This document shows positions 1 to 9,191 of a stretch of DNA of 64,000 nt, one piece after another. The translations under genes were made by a program, and so were the position numbers. Position 1 is the first letter of the stretch. Each line of letters opens with the position of its first letter. Below the pieces are notes generated by a model. The model had not been told where the DNA came from. It searched no databases and saw only the letters and a program-made list of their open reading frames with translations. The DNA is from Chondrinema litorale (GTDB lineage: Bacteria; Bacteroidota; Bacteroidia; Cytophagales; Flammeovirgaceae), in assembly GCF_026250525.1 (NCBI RefSeq), contig NZ_CP111063.1, positions 1 through 64,000 of the forward strand, given 5' to 3'.

Positions 1-327
1 AATAAAGAATTAGAAAGTATTCTGAATGTTAGTGACAAAATTAGGAATCAAAAAAATTGGTTATTCACTATATCAATACTTTTTGATGACAAAAAACTTA
101 CTAAACCAAGAGTTGAAAAGCCATATTATAATAAAAGAGATGAGCTTGTAGATTGGGTAATGTGGATGCCTTTAGAAATTATTGAGAATAGCAGTAATCC
201 GTTAAAAGAGTTTTTTACATTCTTATTTGATGCGCTAAAAATATTTCTAAATCAAGAATTTCTAATAGATGAAAATTCCATCAATGAAGTTCAAGAAAAA
301 ATTGAAAATAAATATCTAGTTAATTGA
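1..327 (+). CDS. C-terminal fragment of an unrecognised protein
   Basis: An open frame runs from base 1 to a TGA at 325-327 and encodes the last 108 residues of a protein whose start lies outside the window. It is Lys/Glu/Asn rich with several aromatic residues (for example a WVMWMP stretch near residue 56) and has no membrane segment or signal peptide. I do not recognise a family. The frame is long for such AT-rich DNA and ends in a 4-base overlap with the next frame, which supports it being a real gene tail. Confidence 0.55.
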   Translation, partial: NKELESILNVSDKIRNQKNWLFTISILFDDKKLTKPRVEKPYYNKRDELVDWVMWMPLEIIENSSNPLKEFFTFLFDALKIFLNQEFLIDENSINEVQEKIENKYLVN

Positions 328-551
328 CTACTTCAATTTATTTGATAATCAGGGTAATAATAATCGGTGGATATGATAATTTAGAAGAACTCATATTTGA
401 TTTTTGGTTAATATTTGCAGCAGTAACAACCTTTCCAACTCTGATATTAAGAGTAATAGGTTATAAAATGGTTTACAAAGAAGATTATAAACTCATAACC
501 TCACTGTTGGTGATTACTGTTATTTCTGTAGAAATTTTTAGAGTGTTGTAA
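324..551 (+). CDS. possible small membrane protein (75 aa)
   Basis: This short frame starts with TTG and overlaps the stop codon of the preceding gene (TTGA), an arrangement typical of translational coupling. The predicted product is hydrophobic, with about two possible membrane segments (residues 3-16 and 55-75, plus a weaker one around 26-42). No family is recognised. The non-ATG start and short length make it uncertain. A coupled membrane partner of the upstream protein is the best reading, and non-coding DNA is the alternative. Confidence 0.3.
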   Translation: MTTSIYLIIRVIIIGGYDNLEELIFDFWLIFAAVTTFPTLILRVIGYKMVYKEDYKLITSLLVITVISVEIFRVL

Positions 552-845
552 CAGACTCATTTCTCCTTAAATTTCAGTATTTCAAAATCTGCTTAAATGA
601 TATTATGTTAATTTAAGCAAATAAAGTTACAATAACTAAACAATGCACAGCCTAATTTCAAGACAAAATCGCATTACTCGACGATAGTAAACCTTTTTGA
701 TAATTTGAGGTAATATTAAGTTATATCCTTTCATTTCATACAGCGATTTTTAAGTTTATCCTGCAAAGTTTGATTTGTATTACGTAGGGGTTGAAAAGCT
801 AGATGAAATTGAGGGTTAGCTTTTAGGTAAATGAGTAACAAAAAA

Positions 846-1859
846 TCAGGCAATTTCTCTTAGGTAAACCATGTTTGGCAATGTTAACCGGAAACATACT
901 TCGTCGGAATCGTTGAAGCAAATGATATTTCCACCCAGAATTTCTACGGTCTTTTTAACGAGGTACAAACCTAAACCAGGATGGTTTCCAATCTTCTTAC
1001 CTCTGTTAAACATGTTAAACATTTTCTGGCAAAAATCATCTGGAATTGTTGGTCCATTGTTTCTAAACTCAAGTACTAATTCATTATTTAAATTTTTATC
1101 GATAGTAATTTTTAACTCTCCTCCTTTCTTATCTTCAAAGGCTTCTATAGCATTGGCTATTAAATGCTGAAATATAACTTCAATGTAGTAATACTGGCTT
1201 ATAAACTCAGTTTCGGCCTTTTTATCTACTTTAAAAAACAAATTACTTATGTCTTTTTCTTTGTTTATTTTATCAAGTGTTTTATAAATAATCTCTTCGA
1301 AATCTATTGCTCTTGCTTCTACTCGCGATTTTGATTTTATATTTACAATATCTAATAGCTTGTAAATAAGATCGTCGAGTCTATCTGTTAGAGAGAAAAT
1401 TTTTGAGTGTATATCTTGAACTGGCTGAGAATTATTTTCGGTCTCAAGTAGCGATAGTAATCCCTTAATAGACTTTACCGGGCCTTGTATGTCATGCGAT
1501 ACTTTGTAAATAAAATGTTGAAATTCCAACTTTTCTTGAAGGTACATCTCTTCAAAAGCATTTGCTTTAACTTCGTATAACCAGCAATCCCAAGAGTATT
1601 CTTCAGAAACGGTAGATGGCAAAATGGTGCAGACAAATTTCATATTTTCCATTTGCTGCTCATTAATAAAAACACAATTGTAAGAAGCAAAACTTCTGGC
1701 AATCAGGTTTTCCATAATGTCTAATACAGGAATTTGAGGTTGAATAAATTGAAAAAGAAAATTGCCTTCAGCTTTGCAACAGTAAGTTGAAAAGTTTTGC
1801 TTTATTCCATCTGAAATCTCCTGAATATTAAATTGCTTATCTAGTTTTAAATGATGCAT
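846..1859 (-). CDS. sensor histidine kinase, soluble, HisKA-like plus HATPase
   Basis: This 337-residue protein has no membrane segment. The first ~105 residues are unrecognised. A dimerisation/phosphoacceptor helix follows with the H-box SHDIQGP (His about residue 121). The C-terminal HATPase_c domain shows an N-box (HLIANAIEAF), a G1-like box (NNGPTIPDD) and a G2 box (GLGLYLVKK). It is the last gene of a tight minus-strand group: the STAS-like gene is 25 bp upstream and the giant multi-PAS protein lies before that. The giant protein has sensor domains but no kinase, while this kinase has no recognisable sensor, so they may work as one split receptor; that is inference. No response regulator is directly downstream. 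The LytTR gene upstream has its own kinase. Confidence 0.85.
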   Translation of the reverse strand: MHHLKLDKQFNIQEISDGIKQNFSTYCCKAEGNFLFQFIQPQIPVLDIMENLIARSFASYNCVFINEQQMENMKFVCTILPSTVSEEYSWDCWLYEVKANAFEEMYLQEKLEFQHFIYKVSHDIQGPVKSIKGLLSLLETENNSQPVQDIHSKIFSLTDRLDDLIYKLLDIVNIKSKSRVEARAIDFEEIIYKTLDKINKEKDISNLFFKVDKKAETEFISQYYYIEVIFQHLIANAIEAFEDKKGGELKITIDKNLNNELVLEFRNNGPTIPDDFCQKMFNMFNRGKKIGNHPGLGLYLVKKTVEILGGNIICFNDSDEVCFRLTLPNMVYLREIA

Positions 1860-1884
1860 AAAGTAAATCTCCGTCAGAAGTTTG

Positions 1885-2298
1885 CTATTCTCCTTGTATC
1901 GAATTCATTTTTTCAATCCATTTTTTGGCTTCCTTAAAATCGGGAAAAAATCTCATTTCATAATCGTGATACAAGCTAATGGTTCCCATTATTTCCTCTA
2001 TTTCCATAGCATTGTATTTAGCTTCTGATACGATTATAGCTTTGTTAGATATACCAGCATTGATGAGTATAGAAGACCAGGCATAAATTACCTGGCCTTC
2101 ATCTTCCAATTTACTCGCATATAATTGAGATGTATTTACTATCCAGTTTTTTATATTTTGCTCTTCGATAAATTCGCGTAAAACAAACAAGGTAGTTGTA
2201 AGTTTTTTAGAGTCTGGCAACTCGTACCAGTTAAGAAGTATAGCTTTTAGGCTTTCTAGATATTCAGCTTTTACATACTCTTTTTCTAAAATATTCAT
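1885..2298 (-). CDS. STAS/SpoIIAA-like small protein
   Basis: This 137-residue soluble protein has no signal peptide. Its pattern is an acidic N-terminal helix, a central beta-strand with the motif IKNWIVNTSQLY (about residues 49-60), and a C-terminal segment with FKEAKKWIEK. This resembles the STAS/SpoIIAA-like domains that Bacteroidota place beside PAS/GAF sensor genes. Known members act as anti-anti-sigma or docking modules, but no partner-switch kinase of the RsbW type is visible here, so the role is unproven. It lies 21 bp downstream of the giant PAS gene and 25 bp upstream of the kinase and is almost certainly co-transcribed with both. Confidence 0.6.
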   Translation of the reverse strand: MNILEKEYVKAEYLESLKAILLNWYELPDSKKLTTTLFVLREFIEEQNIKNWIVNTSQLYASKLEDEGQVIYAWSSILINAGISNKAIIVSEAKYNAMEIEEIMGTISLYHDYEMRFFPDFKEAKKWIEKMNSIQGE

Positions 2299-2319
2299 TT
2301 ATTGATACGCCACGTAAAA

Positions 2320-5300
2320 TTATTTTTTTGATACAGCAGCTTCAAGTTGTTTAATTCGCTCCATTAGTTCTGCCTCTCTCGATTTAGAGCGTTTTTCAAA
2401 CTTCTTCATTATTTCTTGCTGCTCTTTTAGTAATGCCTCAGTTTTTGCTTTTCCCTCTTGGCGAATACTTTCCACTTCCAAGTTTCGCTCATTAAGCATT
2501 TCCTGTATGGTTTTCATCTGCTCCAGATTTTGTCTTAATTCCTCTTCGCTAGCCATTAACTCATCGTGCTTGGTAGCAACTTCTAAAGCAGTTCTTTTTT
2601 GGGCGGTAATATCTCTGGTAACTATACCTACTCCTACTATCTCTTTGTTAGATTTTAATGGGAAAGTATGTGTTTGATAGTAGTTGTTGAATTCACCCAG
2701 ATCGTATTTTTTCTCTTCGTTGGTTGATTTACCTTTGAGTGCATTTTTAATATTTCTGGTAATGTTTTTCTTATCGTCTTCTGTTACAAGTTCGAAAAGA
2801 GACATCCCTACTTTTACCTCAATATTATGCTGGCGATATACTTCTTTTACAGCATCATTCGCTTGAATAATATTTGCATCTTTATCTAGCAAGAAGATGT
2901 TATCTGAAGTACTATTCATAAAAGATTCCATACGACCTTTTTCAGTCACAATCATATCTTGCATGGTAGAAATTTCTTCCAGATTTTGTCTTAATTCTTC
3001 TTCACTAGCCATTAGCTCTTCGTGCTTGGCGGCGGCATCTTTTTCCAGAGATTTGCGCTCAGTAATATCAGATGACACAATAGAAACCCCTATTATTTCG
3101 CCATTAGAATACAATGGAAATGTCTGAATATCTAGATAACCATTTAAGGTTTCAGATTCATAACTCACCTCTTTTCTGGTCGTCTCTCCCGCTAAAGCGA
3201 GCTCAATATCTTTTTTAGCACCTTCTATTTCGTGTGGTGCAATAATATCGAATACCGACATTCCTGTTGTCACTTCTATGCCGTACTCTTTCATTGAGTT
3301 CTTAATTACAGCATTTGCCTGAATGATGTTTGCCTCTTTATCCAGAATAAAAATACTGTTGGTAGTGCTATTCATAAAAGACTCCATTCGGCCTTTTTCT
3401 TCAAGAATCATATCTTGGATAGTCGTTAGCTCCTCCATATTCTGGCGAAGCTCTTCTTCTTGTGCTTTTAACTCCTCAGATTGCTGCTGGCTTTCTTTTA
3501 GCAATTCTGCATTCTCACGCTTAGATATCTCTTCTTGTGTAACATCTTTACCAAAGATAGAAGCGGCAATCACTTTTCCATCTTTATCTTCAATTGGACT
3601 GTAAACTATACTGAAATAGACTACAGTTTCGCCGATTTTTTTGCTTACGTTTAAGTTAAACTGCTCACCAGAAAGCGCTTTCTTTAAATAGCTTTTGTGT
3701 TGCTTTAACTCTTCAGGGTCTGTGTAAAAGGTTTCTATGCTTACACCTTTTGCAACTTCAACACCAAGACTTTCCCATGTATCGGCAAACACCTTGTTAA
3801 AGTTGATCAACTCTAAGTTGCGATCTACAGTAAATATAGTATCGGAAGTAGAGTTGATTAAGCCTTTTAAAAATGCCTCATTATCCTGTACTTCGAGCAT
3901 AATTCGCTGCATCTCTTCTTGAGTGGCAGAAAGCTCTTCCATATTTTGGCGAAGCTCTTCTTCTTGCGCCTTTAACTCCTCCGTTTGTTGTTGGCTCTCT
4001 TTTAATAATTGTGCATTCTGGCGTTTGGCAATTTCTGCTTCTGTAATATCTTTTGCAAAGACAGCAGCAGCAATTACTCTGTTAGAATTGTTACGTATTG
4101 GCGTGTAAATGATATCGAAGTACATCGTTTCATTACCAATTTCTTTACTTGTGTTTAGTGTAACAACTTCACCAGATAATGCTCTTCTGAAAAGGCTCTC
4201 GTGCGTATCCCACTCTTTAGGATCTTTGTAGAAAACCTGCATCTCAGTACCTTTTTCTACTTTAAAGCCTAGTTGCTCCCAAGTATTTCTAAATACTTTA
4301 TTAAAGATTACCAGCCTTAAATCGTGGTCGAGTGTAAAGATTGTATCTGTGGTAGAGTTAATCAAGCCTTTCATGAATGCTTCGCTGTTCTGAACTTCAA
4401 CCATGATGCGCTGCATTTCATCTTGAGTTGCAGAAAGCTCTTCCATGTTTTGTCTCAACTCCTCTTCGCTAGCCATTAACTCTTCGTGGCGTTTGGCTGC
4501 CTCTTCTTCCAATAGTTTGCGCTCGGTAATATCTCGGGTGATTAGTGCCACACCTATTATATTACCTTCAGATTTTAAAGGAAAAGTATGAACCTGTAAG
4601 TAGACTTTATTGCCAGCGATATCGTGTCTTTCTTCTTCAATTTCGGTTTTGCCTGCTAATGCATTATTAATACGGGTTCTTATTTTCTCATTATCAACTT
4701 TTGCATCAATATAATCATAAATTGGAACACCAATTTTAATTGCTTTTCCAGACTGGCTAAATAGGTCAGCGGCATTACTATTCAGATTTATAAATTTACC
4801 CTCAGTATCTAATAGCATTATACTATCAGAAGTACTATTTATAAATGATTCTATTCGACCTTTTTCTTGAATTACCTGATCTTGAATGGCCATCATTTCT
4901 TCAATATTCTGCCTCAATTCTTCTTCACTAGCCATTAACTCTTCATGCTTCTTAGCCGCTTCTTCTTCTAACCTTTTACGATCTGTAATATCTCTGGTAA
5001 CTACACCAATGCCTATTACCTCTCCATCAGACTGTAAAGGAAAAGTTTGAGTGTGGTAGTAATTATTAAAGCCTTCGAAGGTGTATTTAAGCTCTACACC
5101 TGTTGACTCACCTTTCGAAGCTTTTATAAGATTATTCTTGATGCTTTCTTTTTGGTGCTCTTCTGTAAGGTCTAAGAGAGACATCCCTGATTTTACCTCA
5201 ACACCTTGTGCACGGAAAATTTCTTTTACAGGCTCGTTTACCTGAATAATATCGCCAGCTTTATCGAGTATAAAAATGTTATCAGTGGTGCTATTCATGA

Positions 5301-8289
5301 AAGACTCCATGCGACCTTTCTCCTGCATTACCATCTCCTGTATTGCAGAAAGCTCTTCCATATTCTGGCGAAGTTCTTCTTCTTGCGCTTTTAGCTCGTC
5401 TGCAACTTCTTGGGTTTCTTTTAGTAATTCTGCATTTTGCTGCTTAGTAAGTTCTTCTTCAGTAACATCTTTGGCAAAAACTGCGGCAGAGATCACATTG
5501 TTAGAAACATCGTAAATTGGGCTGTACACAAATAAGAAATAGTGCATATCACCACCAATCTCCTTGCTTCCACTAGTTGTAAACTGCTCGCCACCAAAAC
5601 ACCTTTTAAAAAGCTTTACGTACGTCTCCCACTCTGCAGTATCTGTATAATAGGTAGACATATGCATTCCTTTATCTACTCTAAAACCAAAACTTTCCCA
5701 AGTTTTACGGAATACATCATTATAAACAATCAACTTAAAGTCTTTGTCTATGGTAAAGATGGTATCTGTAGTTGAGTTAACAAGGCCTTTCATGAAAGAT
5801 TCACTATCCTGAATCTCCTTCATCACTCGCTGCATTTCCTCTTGGGTAGCAGAAAGCTCTTCCATGTTTTGCCTCAACTCTTCTTCACTGGCAAGAAGTT
5901 CTTCATTTTTAGCAGCAGATTCCAGTTCTAACATTTTACGTCCTGTAATGTCTCTGCTAACAATGCCAACTCCTATTATTTCATCGTGAGATTTAAGTGG
6001 AAAAACATTACTTTGGAAGTAATTATCGAAACCTCCCATAGTGTACTTACTCTCTTCGCTGCTAGCTCTTCCGCTTAAGGCATTATTAAATCGCCTTTTC
6101 ATGTTCTCCAAGTCGTCATCTGTAGTCAAATCAAACAATGACATCCCTATTTGAACTTCAATATTTCTTTTGCCGTAGCTTTCTAATACTGTATTATTTA
6201 CCTGTACAATTTTGGCATCTTTATCTAACAAAAAGATATTATCAGTTGTACTGTTCATGAAGGATTCCATACGCCCCTTCTCCTCGATTATCTGATCTTG
6301 AAGTAACTTCTGCTCAGTAATATCTCTTGTAATCACTCCTATCCCCTCAATTTTTCCAGCCACTGTTAGAGGAAATACTACGATTTGTGAATAGCTTTTT
6401 GAAGCATTCTGAAAAACAACTTCTTTTTCAAAAGTTAAAGTTTCTCCCTTTAAAACTTTTTCGAAGTCTAACTTCATTGTTTTTCTATCCGCTTCAGAAA
6501 GGTACTCAAATAGATTCTCACCTTCCTTTATTTCCAGCCCATTCTTCTTATAAAAATCTTTCGATTGCTTATTCGCATTCTTAATCTTAAAATCTATATC
6601 TAGCAACAGAATTTGATCTTTTGTACTGTCCATAAAAGAATCCATTCTGCCTTTCTCAGAGATTATTTGATCTTGCAATAAACGCTGCTCAGTAATATCT
6701 CTGGAAACTAAACCTGCTCCAATTACACCATCGCCAGACTTTAGTGGAAAAAAGCTTACATTATAATAGCCTACTTGATCGCCTAAATAATATTTTCTTA
6801 CAGAAGATACAGTTTCACCTTTGGCAACTGAATCGTAGCAATAGTCAATGAATTTCTTATTTAATAGCTCATCATCATCATTGTCTTCAACATAATTATA
6901 CACCGAAGAGCCGACTTGTACTTCTATACCTACATTCCTAAATTTTTCATTAACAGATGCATTTACCTGTATTACTTCTCTGTCTTTATCTAGTATAAAA
7001 ATATCATCTGTATAACTATTCATGAAAGATTCCATACGACCTTTTTCGGTCATAATCTGATCTTGTATTTTTACAAGCTCTAACTCCTGCTCTTTTCCAT
7101 GAGTAATATCTGATGCCACCATCAGAATTTTTTTGATTTGCTTTTGGTTATCAAAAATTGGAGAATAAGTCTCGAATAACCATTTTTTCTGGTCGTTAGC
7201 TGCGAATGAAGCTACTCTTGAAGAATTACCACCATTAAATACATCTTCTATAATTTTCTCAAAAGATACTTTCGAGTTACTATATTTTTTATAGTTTTCT
7301 CCTTCGATATGGTGTACACCAAATACCTTATTAATTAGATTAGTAAGTTGTTTATTGGAAGATTGTACCTCTCCATTTTTGTTAATCTCCGCAACAAAAT
7401 AAGCAGTATTTAGAGCCGATAAAACACTCTGAGACTCAGCATCTTTTCTGGCAAGCTCTTCTTGTGTAGCCTGCATTTCTTCCAAGTTTTGCTTCATCTC
7501 CTCCTCTTGAGTTCTTAGCTCTTCTGCTTGCTTCTGGCTTTGACTCAGTAACTCTTGGGTTTTTTCGTTGATCTGGATAGTAGAGATTGAAGAAGCGATG
7601 TTTTCGCCCAGTTTTTCCAGAAACTCAACTTGGTAAGCTTCAAAATTGGTAAACGAGGCCAGTTCAATAATTCCTAATACTTCATCATTCACTTTTAGGG
7701 GAACAATCACAATTGAGCGAGGAGGTGCATCGCCCAAACCAGAAGTGATATTGATATAATTATCAGGAATATCACTCATTAAGAGTGTTTCTTTCTCTAA
7801 GTAAATTTGCCCTATAAGCCCTTCTCCAAACTCAAACTTCTTATCTATAAACTTCTTCCTATCGTAAGCATAGCATCCCTTAAGCTCAAGTACTTGCTCT
7901 TCGGTATCTACTATGTAAATGCCACCTTGATTAGCCTTTACATACTTTACCAGATTGCAAATAATTTCATAGCTGGTTTCTTCGAGTTCTTGCTGGTTTT
8001 TTCTTAATACTTCACTAAAATAAGCCAATCCCTCAGTAATCCACTTTCTTTGAGACTCTGTCTCACTCATGCTTTTAAGTTGGTTCCTCATACTAATTAA
8101 AGAACCAGAAAGTGAATTAGCATTAAAGTCGTTTTCGTTTACACCTGGGTATGGTGTATCAAGCTCTCCTTCTTCTATTTTTTTTACAAATAGTGTTGCA
8201 GATGAAATCTCTTTTTTTAACTGCGCTAAAGTGTCTTGAGCTTCTAAAAGTTTGGTATTCGATGCTAAGTATTTTGATAGGTTGATCAT
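2320..8289 (-). CDS. giant GAF + eleven-PAS scaffold protein without kinase domain
   Basis: This is a 1989-residue soluble protein. The N-terminus (1-100) is coiled-coil with a HAMP-like remnant, followed by a GAF domain (~105-245). About eleven PAS/PAC units follow, starting near residues 290, 420, 550, 675, 832, 997, 1147, 1310, 1473, 1635 and 1786, each closing with a PAC-type motif such as SRDITERK or FAKDVTEEE. Many are joined by near-identical coiled-coil linkers (EELRQNMEELSATQEEMQ). The C-terminus (~1900-1989) is a basic/acidic coiled coil. No HisKA, HATPase, GGDEF, receiver or methyl-accepting domain is present, so it cannot signal by itself through a known output. Two PAS subtypes are interleaved: a MESFMNSTTD type and a EAFMKGLINSTTD type. 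Bacteroidota homologues of the N-terminal half usually end in a kinase. The separate kinase two genes downstream is the probable output. Confidence 0.85.
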   Translation of the reverse strand: MINLSKYLASNTKLLEAQDTLAQLKKEISSATLFVKKIEEGELDTPYPGVNENDFNANSLSGSLISMRNQLKSMSETESQRKWITEGLAYFSEVLRKNQQELEETSYEIICNLVKYVKANQGGIYIVDTEEQVLELKGCYAYDRKKFIDKKFEFGEGLIGQIYLEKETLLMSDIPDNYINITSGLGDAPPRSIVIVPLKVNDEVLGIIELASFTNFEAYQVEFLEKLGENIASSISTIQINEKTQELLSQSQKQAEELRTQEEEMKQNLEEMQATQEELARKDAESQSVLSALNTAYFVAEINKNGEVQSSNKQLTNLINKVFGVHHIEGENYKKYSNSKVSFEKIIEDVFNGGNSSRVASFAANDQKKWLFETYSPIFDNQKQIKKILMVASDITHGKEQELELVKIQDQIMTEKGRMESFMNSYTDDIFILDKDREVIQVNASVNEKFRNVGIEVQVGSSVYNYVEDNDDDELLNKKFIDYCYDSVAKGETVSSVRKYYLGDQVGYYNVSFFPLKSGDGVIGAGLVSRDITEQRLLQDQIISEKGRMDSFMDSTKDQILLLDIDFKIKNANKQSKDFYKKNGLEIKEGENLFEYLSEADRKTMKLDFEKVLKGETLTFEKEVVFQNASKSYSQIVVFPLTVAGKIEGIGVITRDITEQKLLQDQIIEEKGRMESFMNSTTDNIFLLDKDAKIVQVNNTVLESYGKRNIEVQIGMSLFDLTTDDDLENMKRRFNNALSGRASSEESKYTMGGFDNYFQSNVFPLKSHDEIIGVGIVSRDITGRKMLELESAAKNEELLASEEELRQNMEELSATQEEMQRVMKEIQDSESFMKGLVNSTTDTIFTIDKDFKLIVYNDVFRKTWESFGFRVDKGMHMSTYYTDTAEWETYVKLFKRCFGGEQFTTSGSKEIGGDMHYFLFVYSPIYDVSNNVISAAVFAKDVTEEELTKQQNAELLKETQEVADELKAQEEELRQNMEELSAIQEMVMQEKGRMESFMNSTTDNIFILDKAGDIIQVNEPVKEIFRAQGVEVKSGMSLLDLTEEHQKESIKNNLIKASKGESTGVELKYTFEGFNNYYHTQTFPLQSDGEVIGIGVVTRDITDRKRLEEEAAKKHEELMASEEELRQNIEEMMAIQDQVIQEKGRIESFINSTSDSIMLLDTEGKFINLNSNAADLFSQSGKAIKIGVPIYDYIDAKVDNEKIRTRINNALAGKTEIEEERHDIAGNKVYLQVHTFPLKSEGNIIGVALITRDITERKLLEEEAAKRHEELMASEEELRQNMEELSATQDEMQRIMVEVQNSEAFMKGLINSTTDTIFTLDHDLRLVIFNKVFRNTWEQLGFKVEKGTEMQVFYKDPKEWDTHESLFRRALSGEVVTLNTSKEIGNETMYFDIIYTPIRNNSNRVIAAAVFAKDITEAEIAKRQNAQLLKESQQQTEELKAQEEELRQNMEELSATQEEMQRIMLEVQDNEAFLKGLINSTSDTIFTVDRNLELINFNKVFADTWESLGVEVAKGVSIETFYTDPEELKQHKSYLKKALSGEQFNLNVSKKIGETVVYFSIVYSPIEDKDGKVIAASIFGKDVTQEEISKRENAELLKESQQQSEELKAQEEELRQNMEELTTIQDMILEEKGRMESFMNSTTNSIFILDKEANIIQANAVIKNSMKEYGIEVTTGMSVFDIIAPHEIEGAKKDIELALAGETTRKEVSYESETLNGYLDIQTFPLYSNGEIIGVSIVSSDITERKSLEKDAAAKHEELMASEEELRQNLEEISTMQDMIVTEKGRMESFMNSTSDNIFLLDKDANIIQANDAVKEVYRQHNIEVKVGMSLFELVTEDDKKNITRNIKNALKGKSTNEEKKYDLGEFNNYYQTHTFPLKSNKEIVGVGIVTRDITAQKRTALEVATKHDELMASEEELRQNLEQMKTIQEMLNERNLEVESIRQEGKAKTEALLKEQQEIMKKFEKRSKSREAELMERIKQLEAAVSKK

Positions 8290-8426
8290 TTGTATTATCT
8301 AGCCATTTTGTTCTTTAGCTAAACTATACTTAACACCTATATAATAATAGTGTGAATTTAAAGCTGGTAGAAACTTTCTAATAAGTGGGCGGATTCATCT
8401 AAAAACTGGAAATCGTAATTTCTAAA

Positions 8427-9191
8427 TTAATCTAGATGGATTTTACTCAAAAATGCCTGTTTTTTTCTTTTAGAAACATCTAAACTTTTGCCATTCGTCA
8501 TTACGACATAACCACCTTCTCCCCTTACATACTTTACAATTTCTCCTAGATTGATTACAAAAGAATTATGTATTCTAAAAAAGTTTTTTGGAGCTAATAA
8601 AGTCTCGTATTCTTTAAGGTTTTTGGTTACCAGATGTTTTTCACCATTTTTTAAGTAAAACATAGTATAGCTGCCATCTGCTTCTAAATAAACTATTTCT
8701 GAAAGGTTTACGAAAATTAGCCCGTCTGATGTTGATAAAGCCATTTTAAAAGATTCTGACTTTGTATTTTTAAAATTATCTATGAGCGTTTCGAGCCGTT
8801 GAGATAATTTACTGTCAGAAGATTTTTTTCTGTATTTGCTTACAGCTAATTGAAGTTCTTGAATATCAATAGGTTTAAGCAAATAATCTAGTGCAGAAAA
8901 CTTAATTGCTTCTATGGCATATTCCGAATGAGCTGTTGTAAATATCACCTCAAAACTAGTAGGCAAAGACTTTCTCAACAAGTCGAAACCTGTTTCAGAA
9001 TTCATTTGGATATCCAGAAAAACAATGTCTGGATCAACCTCCTCAATTAACTTAAGTCCTTCTTTTACGCTTCCGGCAGAACCTAAAACTTGCACGCTTT
9101 TACAAAACTCGCTGAGCAAAACCACCAAGCTTTCACGGCTTTTTTTCTCGTCATCAACAACAATTACCTGAACTTCCTTTTCTGTAATCAT
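8427..9191 (-). CDS. LytTR-family response regulator
   Basis: This 254-residue protein has an N-terminal receiver domain (~7-125) with the acidic pocket VVDDE at 11-15, a phosphoacceptor Asp about residue 60 (FLDIQM) and the conserved Lys in LLKPID. A C-terminal LytTR DNA-binding domain (~150-254) contains the family signature FFRIHNSFVINL. It would bind DNA as a dimer after phosphorylation. Its ATG overlaps the stop of the upstream sensor kinase by 4 bases, so the two are translationally coupled and form a cognate pair of the LytS/LytTR type. Targets are unknown. Confidence 0.93.
   Translation of the reverse strand: MITEKEVQVIVVDDEKKSRESLVVLLSEFCKSVQVLGSAGSVKEGLKLIEEVDPDIVFLDIQMNSETGFDLLRKSLPTSFEVIFTTAHSEYAIEAIKFSALDYLLKPIDIQELQLAVSKYRKKSSDSKLSQRLETLIDNFKNTKSESFKMALSTSDGLIFVNLSEIVYLEADGSYTMFYLKNGEKHLVTKNLKEYETLLAPKNFFRIHNSFVINLGEIVKYVRGEGGYVVMTNGKSLDVSKRKKQAFLSKIHLD

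Noticed and set aside
871..1170. 99-codon plus-strand open frame
   Set aside because: It lies wholly inside the histidine kinase gene on the other strand and shows no family features; it is a shadow frame. The same applies to the many plus-strand frames between 2684 and 8007 inside the giant PAS gene.
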